Assembly (NCBI GenBank): GCA_044368415.1
Contig: JBIPLJ010000010.1
Coordinates: 34,022 to 98,021 of the forward strand
Reading direction: 5' to 3'
DNA: 64,000 nt
From: UBA4615 sp044368415
GTDB lineage: Bacteria; Pseudomonadota; Gammaproteobacteria; Burkholderiales; Burkholderiaceae_E
In this document: in pieces, positions 23,381 to 33,291 of the stretch
Layout of the letters: every line of letters starts with the position of its first letter
Numbering within the stretch: position 1 is the stretch's first letter
Notes under the pieces: generated by a model
Told to the model about the DNA's origin: nothing
Databases searched by the model: none
The model's input: only the letters and a program-made list of their open reading frames with translations
Program-made: the position numbers and the translations under genes

Positions 23381-24307
23381 CTACTGCAGGTCGATCAGCG
23401 TGCGTACGTGTTGCTCGACGCTGCGCGCGAGCGCCGGCAGCGCGTAGCCGCCCTCGAGCACCGAGACGATGCGGCCCTCGCAGCAGTCGTCGGCGACCGC
23501 GACCAGCTGCCGGGTGATCCAGGCGTAGTCGGCGTCGGTCCAGCCGAGGTGGCTCATCTCGTCGTCGCGGTGCGCGTCGAAGCCGGCCGAGACGAAGAGC
23601 ATCTGCGGGCGGAACGCGCGCAGTGCCGGCAGCCAGCGCGAGAGCACCGCGTCGCGCATTGCGACGCCGTCGGAATAGGGGGCGAGCGGCACGTTGCACA
23701 TGTTCGGGCCGCGCGCCTCCTCGCCGTTGAACGGATAGAGGCGCGACTGGAAGGTCGACACCATGAGCACCCGCTCATCGCCGGCGAAGATGTCCTCGCT
23801 GCCGTTGCCGTGATGCACGTCGAAGTCGACCAGCGCGACCCGCTCGAATCCCAGCACGTCGAGCGCGTGCCGGATGCCGACCGCGACGTTGTTGAAGAAG
23901 CAGAACCCCATCGCGGCGCCGCGCTCGGCATGATGGCCGGGCGGGCGCACATTGCAGAACGCGCGCCGGAAGCCGCCGCGGCCGACCAGCTCGGTGGCGA
24001 GCACCGTGGCGCCGGCCGCGTGCAGCGCGGCGGACGCGGTGTGCGGGTTCATCGCGGTGTCGGGGTCGACCTGCACGTAGCCCTCGAGCGGTGCCTTCGA
24101 CAGGATCTCGGCGACATACAGCGCGTCGTGCGCACGCGCCAGCTGTTCACGCGTCGCCTCGGGCGCCTCGAAGCGCTCCATGTAGTCGAGCACGCCCCGC
24201 ATCAGCAGCCGGTCCGCGATCACCGACACGCGGTCCGGGCACTCGGGATGGCCCTCGCCCATGTCGTGGCGGGTCGAGCTGATGTGCGAAATGTAGGCGG
24301 CTTTCAT
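23381..24307 (-). CDS. Histone-deacetylase-like amidohydrolase
   Basis: A 308-residue class II HDAC-like zinc hydrolase of the acetoin-utilisation/acetylpolyamine amidohydrolase superfamily. It opens MKAAYISHISSTRHDMGEGHPECPDR, has CNVRPPGHHAERGAAMGFCFFNN, the zinc site DFDVHHGNGSEDIFAG, and SAGFDAHRDDEMSHLGWT. It would remove acetyl groups from lysine side chains or acetylated polyamines in the cytoplasm. A TAGAAT hexamer lies about 43 nt upstream of the ATG. Confidence 0.93.
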   Translation of the reverse strand: MKAAYISHISSTRHDMGEGHPECPDRVSVIADRLLMRGVLDYMERFEAPEATREQLARAHDALYVAEILSKAPLEGYVQVDPDTAMNPHTASAALHAAGATVLATELVGRGGFRRAFCNVRPPGHHAERGAAMGFCFFNNVAVGIRHALDVLGFERVALVDFDVHHGNGSEDIFAGDERVLMVSTFQSRLYPFNGEEARGPNMCNVPLAPYSDGVAMRDAVLSRWLPALRAFRPQMLFVSAGFDAHRDDEMSHLGWTDADYAWITRQLVAVADDCCEGRIVSVLEGGYALPALARSVEQHVRTLIDLQ

Positions 24308-24349
24308 GTCCGGACGGGCGATCGGGTGGGCCCGCGTCTCCTGCGGGAG

Positions 24350-24355
24350 ATTCTA
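24350..24355 (-). promoter_or_regulatory. -10-like TAGAAT upstream of the HDAC-like gene
   Basis: Minus-strand TAGAAT with 42 nt between it and the ATG at 24307; this gives a conventional short leader of about 35 nt. Confidence 0.35.
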
Positions 24356-24553
24356 GCGCCCGGTGTGCTGGCGGGCTCGCGCGGCGGGGCCGTAGCGTGT
24401 GCGAGGGGCGGGGAGAACACGGCGGGCGGCCCGTGCCTCACGAGGCCGGGCAGCCGCTCGAGCGCCTGGCGGATCCCGACCGACGAGGAACGCAGGATCG
24501 CCTGGTTGACTGTCGAGACGCTCGATGCGTCGGGTGCGTAGCCGGCCGCGGGG

Positions 24554-25488
24554 TCAGCGCGGTATCGCCTCGAGCTCGCGATAGACCGCGGTCGCCATCG
24601 TGGAGAGCCGCTCCCGGGGCAGCTCGCCGCTCAGTACGTAGCCCAGGCCGCGGTCGATCCAATAGAACGACTGGACGGTGCCGGCGCGCTCGAAGCGGAA
24701 CGCGGTGGCGGCGGTCTCGCTCTCGCCGCGCGACACGTACAGCGTGATCCGCACGCCCTGGGCATCCTGGTACATGAGCTGCGCGCTCGGGCCCCGCTCG
24801 CCGGGCAGCAGCCGGCCACCGACCAGCTCGAAGCCCTGGGACAGCAGGTCGGGCGCGGCGAGCTGCGCGCCGAGCCGCTTCGACAGCCAGGCGACGAGAT
24901 GACCGCGCTCGTCGGCCGACACCTCGACCGGATGACGGACCTCGGGCACGTAGACACCGTGGGCAACCGTGGCCGCCCGCACGAACCCGGGGGCGCCGAC
25001 GGATCGGCGGTGGCGCTCGGCAGGCCCGCGCGCAAGGGCGCGCCGGTGCCGCCGCCGCCCACGCCGGCGCGGCTGTCGGCGTCGGCCGGCGCGGTGCTGC
25101 GCCCCGCCTGGAAGCCGAGTGCCGCGGCGAGCACGATTGCTGCGGCGGCGGCGATGCGCCAGGTGCCGTTCGCCGCGGGCCACCGCACGCCGTCGGCGCC
25201 CCGAGCCGGCCCGCCGGTGCCGCCGGCGGCCGGCGCGTCGAGGCTCGGTATGCTCGGCGTTGCCGACTCGAGCGGGGCGCGCATCGACTCGGGTACCGGC
25301 TCGTCGAGGCACTCGCGGCCGGGCTCGCCCAGCGCCTCGCGCTGCGCGCGCCACGCCCACACCCGCTCGGCCAGCGCCTGGCTCGCCCGCATCTCGGCCT
25401 CGAGTGCGTCGGCGCGCTCTGCGTCCAGGCGGCCGTCCACCCAGCGATGCAGGTCGTCGTCGGAGAATCCGGAGGCGGGCTCGGTCAT
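24554..25488 (-). pseudogene. Anti-sigma factor, frameshifted
   Basis: Two overlapping frames together make one anti-sigma protein. The first (from ATG 25488) reads FSDDDLHRWVDGRLDAERADALEAEMRAS, a zinc-finger-less anti-sigma domain, then a membrane helix at WRIAAAAAIVLAAALGF. The second, in another frame, continues FVRAATVAHGVYVPEVRHPVEVS and LVAWLSKRLGAQLAAPDLLSQGFEL to the stop at 24554; this C-terminal part is typical of transmembrane anti-sigma regulators. The switch falls near 24985-24995, where a CCCGGGGG run is the likely indel site. A sequencing error is possible, but the adjacent sigma gene is also broken. Confidence 0.72.
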
Positions 25489-25787
25489 CGCGTCATGTCA
25501 CCCGGCGCAGGCGGGGCGGGGCGCCCGGCGCATCGTCGAGCGGCGCGGCGGCCACGTGCGCACAGCGCGTGCGCTCGTGGTCGACGAATAGGCGTGCAGC
25601 ACGGGCAGCAGCCAGACCTGCAGCCGCTAGGCATCGGGCCAGCGTTCGAGCGCACTGCAGGCGCGCTCGAGCGTGTCCCGGACCAGGTTGTCCGCCGGAT
25701 GCACGTCGCCGACCAGCCGCCGCGCGTGGCGGCGCATGCGGGCAGGTGCGCGATCAGCGCTTCAGGGCTTGGCGAGACGCCAGACAT
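25485..25787 (-). pseudogene. ECF sigma factor remnant
   Basis: A decayed ECF sigma gene upstream of the anti-sigma gene. ATG 25787 begins MSGVSPSPEALIAHLPA; the similarity then continues in another frame (from 25737) as MRRHARRLVGDVHPADNLVR then DTLERACSALERWPDA, a region-2 pattern, until an in-frame TAG at 25627-25629, after which RLQVWLLPVLHAY follows. Region 4 is missing altogether and the locus spans only about 300 nt instead of about 500. A frameshift, a stop and a deletion together indicate true loss of function. Confidence 0.65.
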
Positions 25788-26094
25788 CGTTGAAGCCGTC
25801 GCCGGACTTCGCCAGGGCGCTGCTGCCCATCATTCGGGTCATCGTGCCGCACGCGCCGAGCGCCGGCGCGAACGCCAGCGGCGCCGCTCTGCGGATCGTG
25901 TCCGAGGTGATGCTCGCTGCGGTACCCATCTCGGTGCGCATTGCGGTGCTCTCCCGTGCCATGACGGCCGGACGGATAGACCTGCGGGGCGCCGGAGATC
26001 GGCAGCCCTCACCGTCGACGGATCCGGAGGGCAACCCGTCTCATCTTAGCCGAGCCGTTCCGATCGCGGCGGACGGGATGCCGGGCGACGGCCC
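25788..26094 (-). other. 307-nt gap; only a doubtful short reading frame
   Basis: Between the sigma remnant and the MBL hydrolase stop. A minus-strand frame from ATG 25962 to 25762 (66 residues, MARESTAMRTEMGTAAS...) has a hydrophobic stretch with a cysteine but no Shine-Dalgarno site and no recognised family; it may be a degraded neighbour of the sigma locus. I see no other structure. Confidence 0.3.
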
Positions 26095-27069
26095 TCATCG
26101 TCCGGCGGCCCGGGCCTGCAGCCAGGACAGCAGCCCGGCTGCGTTGAGCCGAATGTCGAGCGCCAACACCTGTCGCAGCGGGTCCGGCGCGAGGGGGCTG
26201 CCATGGGCCGCCGCCTCGCCCAGCAGCAGCGCGTCCATCCCGCGTTCGAGGGCGGGCAGAAGCCGGGCCGGGTCCTCGCCCTCGCCGGCGAGCGCATCCA
26301 GCGCCAGCGCCTCGTAACGGTCGACCATCCGCAGCAGGCTTGCGCCCAGCCGGGTCACGTCCTCGACCTTCGACCAGTGGGTCAGGTAGACGGCCTCCGG
26401 CTGCAGCGAAAGGATCCGGCGGAGGGTCGCGCGGAGCGCGTCCGGATCGAACTGGACAGGGGTCGACGACGGGAACGCGAAGGCCCGGTCGTCGACGTCG
26501 AGCTCGCGGTACGAGATGCCAAAGGTGTCGCCGGTGAAGACGTGACCGGTCGCCTCGTCGCGGATCGCGACATGGTGGCGGGCATGGCCGGGGGCGTCGA
26601 GCGCCTCGAGCGTGCGCCCGGCGAAGCGAATCGCGGCACCGTCGGGCAGCGCGACAATGCGCGCAGGGTCGATGGGGACGGGTTCGCCGTAGGTGGCTTC
26701 TGCCTCCTCGTGCCCATAGACCGCGACCGTGCCGGCCCACAGCTTCCTCGGGTCGGCCATGTGGGCGACGCCGCGCGGATGCATGGCGAGGCGCGCCGCG
26801 GGCAGGCGACGCATCAGGTGCCCGGCGCCGCCGGCATGGTCCAAGTGGACATGGGTCAGCACGACCCAGTCGACCTGCTCGGGGGGGATCCCGAGTGCCT
26901 CGAGCGCGGCCAGCGTGCGCGGCACCGCGTCGCGGGTGCCGGTGTCGATTACCGCGGCGCGGTCGCTCTCGACGACGAGGTGCACGGCGTCGAAGCGGGG
27001 GCGGACATACCCGGCGTCGACGCTGAAGACGCCGTGGCCGAGGGACTGCATCAGGGGCCGGACGTCCAT
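26095..27069 (-). CDS. MBL-fold metallo-hydrolase
   Basis: A 324-residue metallo-beta-lactamase-fold hydrolase. The metal site is LTHVHLDHAGG (HxHxDH at residues 73-78), with GHARHH, GDTFGISYRE and LTHW supplying later ligands. Members near this group include glyoxalase-II-like and quorum-lactonase-like enzymes; the C-terminal 90 residues form an additional helical part. The ATG at 27069 has no clear ribosome site but gives MDVRPLMQSLGHGVFSVDAG, a normal family start. It is divergent from the YhaO-like nuclease gene across a 150-nt gap. Confidence 0.88.
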   Translation of the reverse strand: MDVRPLMQSLGHGVFSVDAGYVRPRFDAVHLVVESDRAAVIDTGTRDAVPRTLAALEALGIPPEQVDWVVLTHVHLDHAGGAGHLMRRLPAARLAMHPRGVAHMADPRKLWAGTVAVYGHEEAEATYGEPVPIDPARIVALPDGAAIRFAGRTLEALDAPGHARHHVAIRDEATGHVFTGDTFGISYRELDVDDRAFAFPSSTPVQFDPDALRATLRRILSLQPEAVYLTHWSKVEDVTRLGASLLRMVDRYEALALDALAGEGEDPARLLPALERGMDALLLGEAAAHGSPLAPDPLRQVLALDIRLNAAGLLSWLQARAAGR

Positions 27070-27219
27070 GGGCGGCTCAGGCGGGCAGGGGTCGTTAGTA
27101 TCGCCGACGGCGGCCGCGGCGCCGGGCGCCGGGCGATTGGCGTGGTGGCTCATGTGATGAGCTACCTGCATGGCATGATGGTCCGTCCTGCCCCTCAGGC
27201 ACCGTGCGAGCGCCCCCGC

Positions 27220-28476
27220 GTGAAGTTCATCCACTGTTCCGACCTGCACGTCGACAGCCCGCTCGACGGTCTCGAACGCTACCCCGGCGCGCCGGTGGAT
27301 GCGTTGCGAGGCGCCACGCGGGACGCCCTTGTCAACCTCGTCGACCTGGCCGTCTCGCGCGAAGTCGACTTCGTTGTGATCGCCGGCGACGTATTCGACG
27401 GCGACTGGCGGGACATGAACACCGGGCTGTTCTTCAACGCGCAGATGCGCCGCCTGGAGCGTGCCCGCATTCCGGTCTACCTGAAGAAGGGTAACCACGA
27501 CGCGGCCAGCGAGATCACCCGGACGCTGGCGCTGCCCGACAACGTCCACGAGTTCCCGACCGGCCGCGCGGCGACCTTCCGCATCGACGCGCTCGAGGTG
27601 GCGCTGCACGGACGCAGCTTCGCCGACCGCGCGGTGCCCGAGGACCTCGCCGCCGCCTACCCTGAGCCGGTTCCCGGCTGGTTCAACGTCGGCGTGCTGC
27701 ACACCAGCCTCGCCGGCTACGCATCGCACGACCCGTACGCCCCCACCTCGCTCGACACGCTGCGTGGCCGTGGCTACGACTACTGGGCCCTCGGACACGT
27801 GCATGCACGCGAGGTGCTGCAGGCGCGCGGCCCGCGCATCGTCTATTGCGGCAATCCGCAGGGCCGGCACGCCGGCGAGACCGGCGCCAAGGGCTGCGAG
27901 CTGGTCGAGGTGGAGGCGGGCGAGCTGCGCGCCGAGACGGTGCCGCTCGACGTGCTGCGCTGGTCGGTGATCGCGCTGCCGATCGATGGCCTCGCCGACG
28001 TCGCCGACCTGCGCCGTACGGTCGAGGCCGCGATGCGCGAGGCGCACGAGGCCAGCGGCGGCCGGCTGTCGGCCTGGCGGCTGCGCCTCGACGGCGAAGG
28101 CCCGCTGCACCGCTGGCTGTCGGCGGAGCCGGACACCGCACGGGCCGAGCTCTGCTCGATCGCCGACGCGGCCTCGGGAGGGCGAGCCTGGGTCGAGAAG
28201 GTGCAGATGCGCTGCCGAGCACCGGCCGGTCTGCTGCGCCCCGGTCCTGACGATCCGCTGTCCGACTGCCTGGCGCTGTCGGCGTCGCTGCGGGCCGACC
28301 CGGCGCGTTTGCGGGCTTTTGCCGACGGGTCGCTGCGCGAGCTGTCCGCCAAGCTGCCGCCGGCGCTGCGCGCTGGTCCGCTGTCGGTCGGGCTCGACGA
28401 TCCGGACACCCTCGATGCGCTGCTCGGCGAGGCCGAGGCGCTGCTGCTCGAGCGGCTCGCACAGGCGCCCCGATGA
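27220..28476 (+). CDS. yhaO: YhaO-like DNA repair exonuclease (metallophosphoesterase)
   Basis: A 418-residue SbcD/Mre11-type metallophosphoesterase. Motifs are in order: CSDLHVDSPLDGL at residues 5-17, IAGDVFDGDW, KKGNHDAAS, LHTSLAG, and WALGHVHAREV. About 150 C-terminal residues form a capping domain typical of YhaO. The GTG at 27220 starts at the conserved VKFIHCSDLH; an ATG about 45 nt upstream would add 15 residues. Its stop overlaps the ATG of the yhaN-like gene, so the two subunits are co-translated, as expected for an Mre11-Rad50-like complex. Confidence 0.9.
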   Translation: MKFIHCSDLHVDSPLDGLERYPGAPVDALRGATRDALVNLVDLAVSREVDFVVIAGDVFDGDWRDMNTGLFFNAQMRRLERARIPVYLKKGNHDAASEITRTLALPDNVHEFPTGRAATFRIDALEVALHGRSFADRAVPEDLAAAYPEPVPGWFNVGVLHTSLAGYASHDPYAPTSLDTLRGRGYDYWALGHVHAREVLQARGPRIVYCGNPQGRHAGETGAKGCELVEVEAGELRAETVPLDVLRWSVIALPIDGLADVADLRRTVEAAMREAHEASGGRLSAWRLRLDGEGPLHRWLSAEPDTARAELCSIADAASGGRAWVEKVQMRCRAPAGLLRPGPDDPLSDCLALSASLRADPARLRAFADGSLRELSAKLPPALRAGPLSVGLDDPDTLDALLGEAEALLLERLAQAPR

Positions 28477-31400
28477 GGCTCGCCTCGATTCACCTGCGGT
28501 TCTACGGCCCCTTCGAGCGTGCAGTGCTCGACCTGGATGCGCCGCGTGCGGGTCTGCAGATCGTCCACGGCCCGAACGAGCGCGGCAAGAGCACGGCGCT
28601 GCGGGCGATCGGCGCGCTGCTGTTCGGCTTTCCGGCCCGCACCGAGGATGCCTTCGGCCGCGACTATGCGACGCTGCGTGTCGGCGCGGTCATCGAGGAC
28701 GGCGGGCGTCGACTCGCCCTGATGCGGCGCAAGGGCACGCAGCGCACGCTCTTCGAGTTCGACCCGGTCGGCGGCGACGAGCGGCCCGACCGCGTGGTCG
28801 AGCAGGCGGTGATCGACGGCCTGCTCGGCGGCATCGACGCCGCGCGCTTCGCGGCGATGCACGGCTTGGGCAGCGATCAGCTGCGCCTGGGCGGGCGCAC
28901 GCTGCTCGACTCGGGCAGCGAGCTCGGCGCGACGCTCTTCGAGGCGGCTGGCGGCGTACCGCGGCTGCGTGCGGTGGCCGCCGCGCTCAGGACCGAGGCC
29001 GATGCGCTGTTCCTGCCGAACGGACGCAATCCGCGCCTGAACCTCGTGCTCGGCGAGCTCGCCGCGAGCACGGAGGCCGCGCGCGCGGCCGGGCTGCGGC
29101 CGCGCGACTGGGCCCGCCTGCGCGACGACCGAGACCGTGCGGACGAGTCGGTGCGCGGCATCGAGGCGTTGCTGCGAGACCGGCGCGAGCGGCTCGCCCG
29201 GGTCGATCGGCTGATCGGGCTCGCGCCGCAGGTCGCGCGGCTCGGCGCGCTGCGCCGGCGTGTGACCGAGCTCGATGACGCGCCGCGCCTGGAGCCCGAT
29301 GCGGGCGAGCGGCTGGCGGCGTGGCGCCAGTCGCTCGAGGAGTCCGAGCGCGCCTGCGCCGACGCGCTCGCCGAGCGCGGACGGCTGGAGGCGGCGATCG
29401 GCCTGCTTCAGCCCTCGCAGCCCCATCTGGATGCCGCCGCCGACGTCGTGCTGCTCGGCGCGCGTCTCGACGAGCTCGAGGCGGTGCGCCGCGACCGGCC
29501 GGCGCTGGCGATGGCCGAGGAAGCCGCCACGCTCGTGCTGCGACGCGCGCTTGCCGCGATCGATCCCGAGGGCGCCGCGCGCCTCGCGACGCCGGCGCAG
29601 CTCGCCGCGCGCGCCGATGCGCTGTTGCCGCCGCGGGCGGTGGTCAGCGAGGCCCGCCGGCTCGCCGCCGCACGGCGCGCCCTAGACGGCCGGCGCACGG
29701 ATGCGGGGCAGGCCCTCGACCTGGCCGAGCGAGCGCTCGAGCGCTCGCGCGCCGCGCTGCAGGCCACGCAGGCGCCGGTCGATGCCTCGCTGCTCGCCGC
29801 CGCGCTCGAGGCGGTCGCCGCCGACGGCGACCTCGAGCGCCGCGCCGCGACGCTGCGCGCCCGGCTCGACGTCGAGGATGTCGCGCTGACCGCTCAGACG
29901 GCGGCGCTGGGCGATCTCGAGGTCCGGGCGCTGGCGCGCCTCGCGCTGCCGTCGGGGCCCGAGATCGAGCGGGCGGCGCACGGCGCGCGAGCTCGCCGCG
30001 CCGGCCTCGACGTGCTGCGCGAGCGGATCGCGGCGGCGCTCGACGAGACCGCGCCGCTGCGCGCGGCGCGCGACGCCCTGGTCGGGCAGCGGGCGCTGGT
30101 GGGCCGCGGGGCGCTGCTCGCCGCCCGCGCCGTGCGCGAGGCCCGCCTGCATGAGGTGCGCGGCGCCTCCGACGACGCGCCGCGCGGCCGGGCGTTTGCA
30201 GCCCTCGAGGCGGCCATCGGCGACGCCGACCGTCTGGCCGATGCGCGTTTCGACGACGCGGCCCGGATCGCCGACCTCGAGTCGCTCGCAATGCGCATCG
30301 CCGCCAGCGACGCGCGTATCGCCGCGCTGCGCGAGGCGCTCGCGCAGGCCGATGCGGCCCATGCCGAGGCCGATCGGGCGTGGTGCACGCGGCTCGAGGC
30401 CGACGGCCTGCCGCCGCTCGATCCGGCCGACTGGCCGGACCGCATTGCCCGTCACGCCCGCGTGCTCGATGCGCTGCGGGACCGCGACGAGCTCGCCGCC
30501 GAGCTGCACGCGGTACAGGCCGACATCGCCCGCCACCTGGGCCTGCTGGACGAGGCCTGGCAGGCGCTGCGGCGCGGGCCGCCCGCGCTGCCGACGCTGG
30601 CCGGCCGCCTCGCACACGGCCGCGCGCTGCTCGAGGCGGCGCGCCTCGCGTCCGGTGAGCACCGCAGGCTGAGTGAAGCGCACGAGCGCGACCGGCAGGA
30701 CCTGGCTGCGCGCACCACGACACTTGCCGGTCTCGACGAGGCGCTTGCCGCGGCGGCGCCGGCCTGGGCGGCGGTCGCCACCGCGCTGACGCTCGAGGCC
30801 GACGCCGCCTGCGCCGTGCTCGAGGCCCGGCTCGAGTCCCTCGACACGCTGCGCGATGCGCTCGTGGCACGGGAAGGGGCCGAGCGCGGGCTGCGCATCG
30901 CCGACGACCGACTCGATGCCTTTCGCGCCGGTGCCGCCACGCTTGCACAGCGCCTGGGCATGGCGGCGCCGGCGCGCGACGCGGAGCCAGCATTCGTCGC
31001 CGGTTGCGGCACGGCACTCGCCGAGGCGCAGCGCGCGCGCGAGGAGCGCCTGCGGCTGCACGGGGAGCTGGCCACGCTGTTGGCCGGCCTCGCCGCTGCC
31101 AGCCGACGCCGCGACGAAGCGCTCGTCGGCCTCGAGGCGCTGCGTCTGCAGGCCGGTATCGGCGAGGCCTCGCTGCTGGCCGATGCAGTGCTGCGCAGCG
31201 ATGCGCGTCGCGCCGCGCTCGGCGAGGCCGAGCGCACCGAGGCCACCGTGCGGGCCGCCACCGGTGCAGCCCACGACCTGCTGCTCGCCGAGATCGCCAC
31301 GTCCGATGAAGCGGCGTTGCTCGCGGAGCGCGAGGCGCTGGCCCGGTCGATCGCCGATCAGGAGTCCGGCCGCGATGCCGCGTTCGTCGAGCGCACCCGC

Positions 31401-32018
31401 GCCCAAACCGCGCTCGACGAGGTCGATGGCGACGGCGCGGCCTCGCGCGCCACCGAGGCGGTGCGCGAACGGCTCGCCGCATCGGCGCGGCTGGCGGTCG
31501 ACGTCGCGCGGCTGCGGCTCGCCCGCGAGCTGCTCGATCAGGCCGTGCAGCGCCACGCGCAGCGTGTCCAGGGGCCGCTGCTCGCGGCGGCCTCGCGCTG
31601 GTTCGCGCGGATCACCGGCGGGCGTTGGGGCGCGCTGCGGCCCGACTGGGCCGGCGACCGCCAGGTGCTGCTCGCCGAGCGCGACGACGGCACGCGGCTG
31701 TTGGTGGAGCAGCTGAGCGAAGGCACGGCCGATGCGCTGTTCCTCGCGCTGCGTCTGGCCGCGATCGACGTGCGCCTGGGCGCGGCGCCGCCGGTGCCGC
31801 TCTTGCTCGACGACGTGCTGATGACCTTCGACGACGGGCGCGCGGTGCGCACGCTGCAGGGGCTGGCCGAGCTCGGCGAGCGTAACCAGGTGGTGTACTT
31901 CACGCACCATGCGCACCTGGTCGACCTCGCCCGCAGCGTGCTGCCGGTGGAGGCGGTGTCGGTCACCGAGCTGCGCCAGGGGCCGCCCGAGCCCGCGGCC
32001 GACGCCGAGGCAGCTTGA
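28473..32018 (+). CDS. yhaN: YhaN-like SMC/Rad50-type ATPase
   Basis: An 1181-residue AAA ATPase of the YhaN family. It begins MRLASIHLRFYGPFERAVLD with Walker A GPNERGKST at residues 33-41; a long coiled-coil-like middle rich in Arg, Ala, Leu and Glu spans about residues 180-1000. The C-terminal lobe has the ABC signature QLSEGTADALFLALRLAAID and Walker B PLLLDDVLMTFDD, followed by the H-loop VVYFTHHAH. No CxxC zinc hook is seen in the middle, unlike SbcC. With the nuclease upstream it should form a DNA-end-processing complex. Confidence 0.92.
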   Translation: MRLASIHLRFYGPFERAVLDLDAPRAGLQIVHGPNERGKSTALRAIGALLFGFPARTEDAFGRDYATLRVGAVIEDGGRRLALMRRKGTQRTLFEFDPVGGDERPDRVVEQAVIDGLLGGIDAARFAAMHGLGSDQLRLGGRTLLDSGSELGATLFEAAGGVPRLRAVAAALRTEADALFLPNGRNPRLNLVLGELAASTEAARAAGLRPRDWARLRDDRDRADESVRGIEALLRDRRERLARVDRLIGLAPQVARLGALRRRVTELDDAPRLEPDAGERLAAWRQSLEESERACADALAERGRLEAAIGLLQPSQPHLDAAADVVLLGARLDELEAVRRDRPALAMAEEAATLVLRRALAAIDPEGAARLATPAQLAARADALLPPRAVVSEARRLAAARRALDGRRTDAGQALDLAERALERSRAALQATQAPVDASLLAAALEAVAADGDLERRAATLRARLDVEDVALTAQTAALGDLEVRALARLALPSGPEIERAAHGARARRAGLDVLRERIAAALDETAPLRAARDALVGQRALVGRGALLAARAVREARLHEVRGASDDAPRGRAFAALEAAIGDADRLADARFDDAARIADLESLAMRIAASDARIAALREALAQADAAHAEADRAWCTRLEADGLPPLDPADWPDRIARHARVLDALRDRDELAAELHAVQADIARHLGLLDEAWQALRRGPPALPTLAGRLAHGRALLEAARLASGEHRRLSEAHERDRQDLAARTTTLAGLDEALAAAAPAWAAVATALTLEADAACAVLEARLESLDTLRDALVAREGAERGLRIADDRLDAFRAGAATLAQRLGMAAPARDAEPAFVAGCGTALAEAQRAREERLRLHGELATLLAGLAAASRRRDEALVGLEALRLQAGIGEASLLADAVLRSDARRAALGEAERTEATVRAATGAAHDLLLAEIATSDEAALLAEREALARSIADQESGRDAAFVERTRAQTALDEVDGDGAASRATEAVRERLAASARLAVDVARLRLARELLDQAVQRHAQRVQGPLLAAASRWFARITGGRWGALRPDWAGDRQVLLAERDDGTRLLVEQLSEGTADALFLALRLAAIDVRLGAAPPVPLLLDDVLMTFDDGRAVRTLQGLAELGERNQVVYFTHHAHLVDLARSVLPVEAVSVTELRQGPPEPAADAEAA

Positions 32019-32021
32019 GCG

Positions 32022-33068
32022 ATGGACCGCACCGAACGCTTCTACCAGATCGACCAGTTGCTGCAGTCGGGCCGTGCGGTGCCGATCGAGCGCTTCCTCG
32101 AGTCGCTGTCGGTGTCACGCGCCACCTTCAAGCGCGACCTCGAGTACATGCGCGACCGGCTGAACGCGCCGATCGAATGGGACCGCTTCGAGGGGGGCTA
32201 CCGCTATGCCGAGCCCTCGGGCGGACCGGCGTTCGCGCTGCCGGGGCTGTGGTTCAACGCCTCCGAGGCGCACGCGCTGCTGATGATGCAGCAGCTATTG
32301 GCCGAGCTGCAGCCCGGCCTGCTGGGTGCGCAGGTCAGGCCCCTGCAAGCGCGGCTGCGCGCGCTGCTCGGCAGCGCCGATCACAGCGCTGAAGAAGTCG
32401 AGCAGCGCGTGCGGATCGTGACCGCGGCGCGCCGCCGGCTCACCGTCCAGCATTTCGAGACCGTGGCTTCGGCCACGCTCGGGCGGCGCCGGCTGCGGCT
32501 GGCCCACTACTCGCGTCAGTCCGACGAGACCACCGAGCGCGATGTCTCGCCTCAGCAGCTCGTCTTCTACCGCGAGAACTGGTACCTCATCGCCTGGTGC
32601 CACCTGCGTCAGGACATCCGCAGCTTCTCGATCGACGCAATCGTGCGCGCTGAGCCACTGGACACCGCGGCCCGCGACGTCGGGCGCGCGGCGCTCGCCG
32701 AGGTGATGGAGAGCGGCTATGGCATTTTTTCAGGGCGCGAGGTGATTTGGGCAAGCCTGCGGTTCGCGCCGGAGCGCGCGCGCTGGGTCTCGGCTGAGGT
32801 CTGGCATCCGCAGCAGCGCGGCCGTTTCGACGAGGCCGGACGCTGGGTGCTCGAGCTGCCGTACAACGACCCGCGCGAGCTGATGATGGAGGTCCTCAAG
32901 CACGGCGCCTCGGTCGAAGTGCTGGCACCCGATGGGCTGCGCGATCGGGTTGCGGCCGAACTCGGGTCGGCGCTCGAAGGCTACCGCCGCGTGGCCGCCG
33001 CGCGCCTAGCGCAGCAGCGGGGCGCGCAGGACGTGGCGGCTGGCGTAGCGCAGGTGGCAGCCGACTGA
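32022..33068 (+). CDS. WYL-domain transcriptional regulator (YafY-like)
   Basis: A 348-residue regulator. Residues 1-60 are a winged helix (MDRTERFYQIDQLLQSGRAVPIERFLESLSVSRATFKRDLEYM), and a WYL domain follows at about 140-225 with LVFYRENWYLIAWCHLRQDIRSFSIDAI, then a WCX-type C-terminal module. WYL proteins bind nucleic-acid-related ligands and often control DNA-damage or defence genes. It starts 3 nt after the yhaN-like gene, so it is the third gene of that operon and probably controls it. The tail after residue 320 is Ala-rich. Confidence 0.92.
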   Translation: MDRTERFYQIDQLLQSGRAVPIERFLESLSVSRATFKRDLEYMRDRLNAPIEWDRFEGGYRYAEPSGGPAFALPGLWFNASEAHALLMMQQLLAELQPGLLGAQVRPLQARLRALLGSADHSAEEVEQRVRIVTAARRRLTVQHFETVASATLGRRRLRLAHYSRQSDETTERDVSPQQLVFYRENWYLIAWCHLRQDIRSFSIDAIVRAEPLDTAARDVGRAALAEVMESGYGIFSGREVIWASLRFAPERARWVSAEVWHPQQRGRFDEAGRWVLELPYNDPRELMMEVLKHGASVEVLAPDGLRDRVAAELGSALEGYRRVAAARLAQQRGAQDVAAGVAQVAAD

Positions 33069-33291
33069 GGGGGGCCCCCGATTCGGAAGCGCATCTCACC
33101 TGGCTCACCTCACGAGCCATTGGCCGTTCATCCTGGAAGTGTCCTCGCCAGGAGCCTTCGATGACCCGTCAACCCGTGGCCGCCGCCCCCCGCCCGCTGC
33201 TCGTGCTGTTCTCCGATGCCGTACTCGAGTGGCTCGATCCGTCCCGCCCGTCCGGGGCCGCCGCCGGGTCGGCCGTGGGCGCAGGCGGCGC

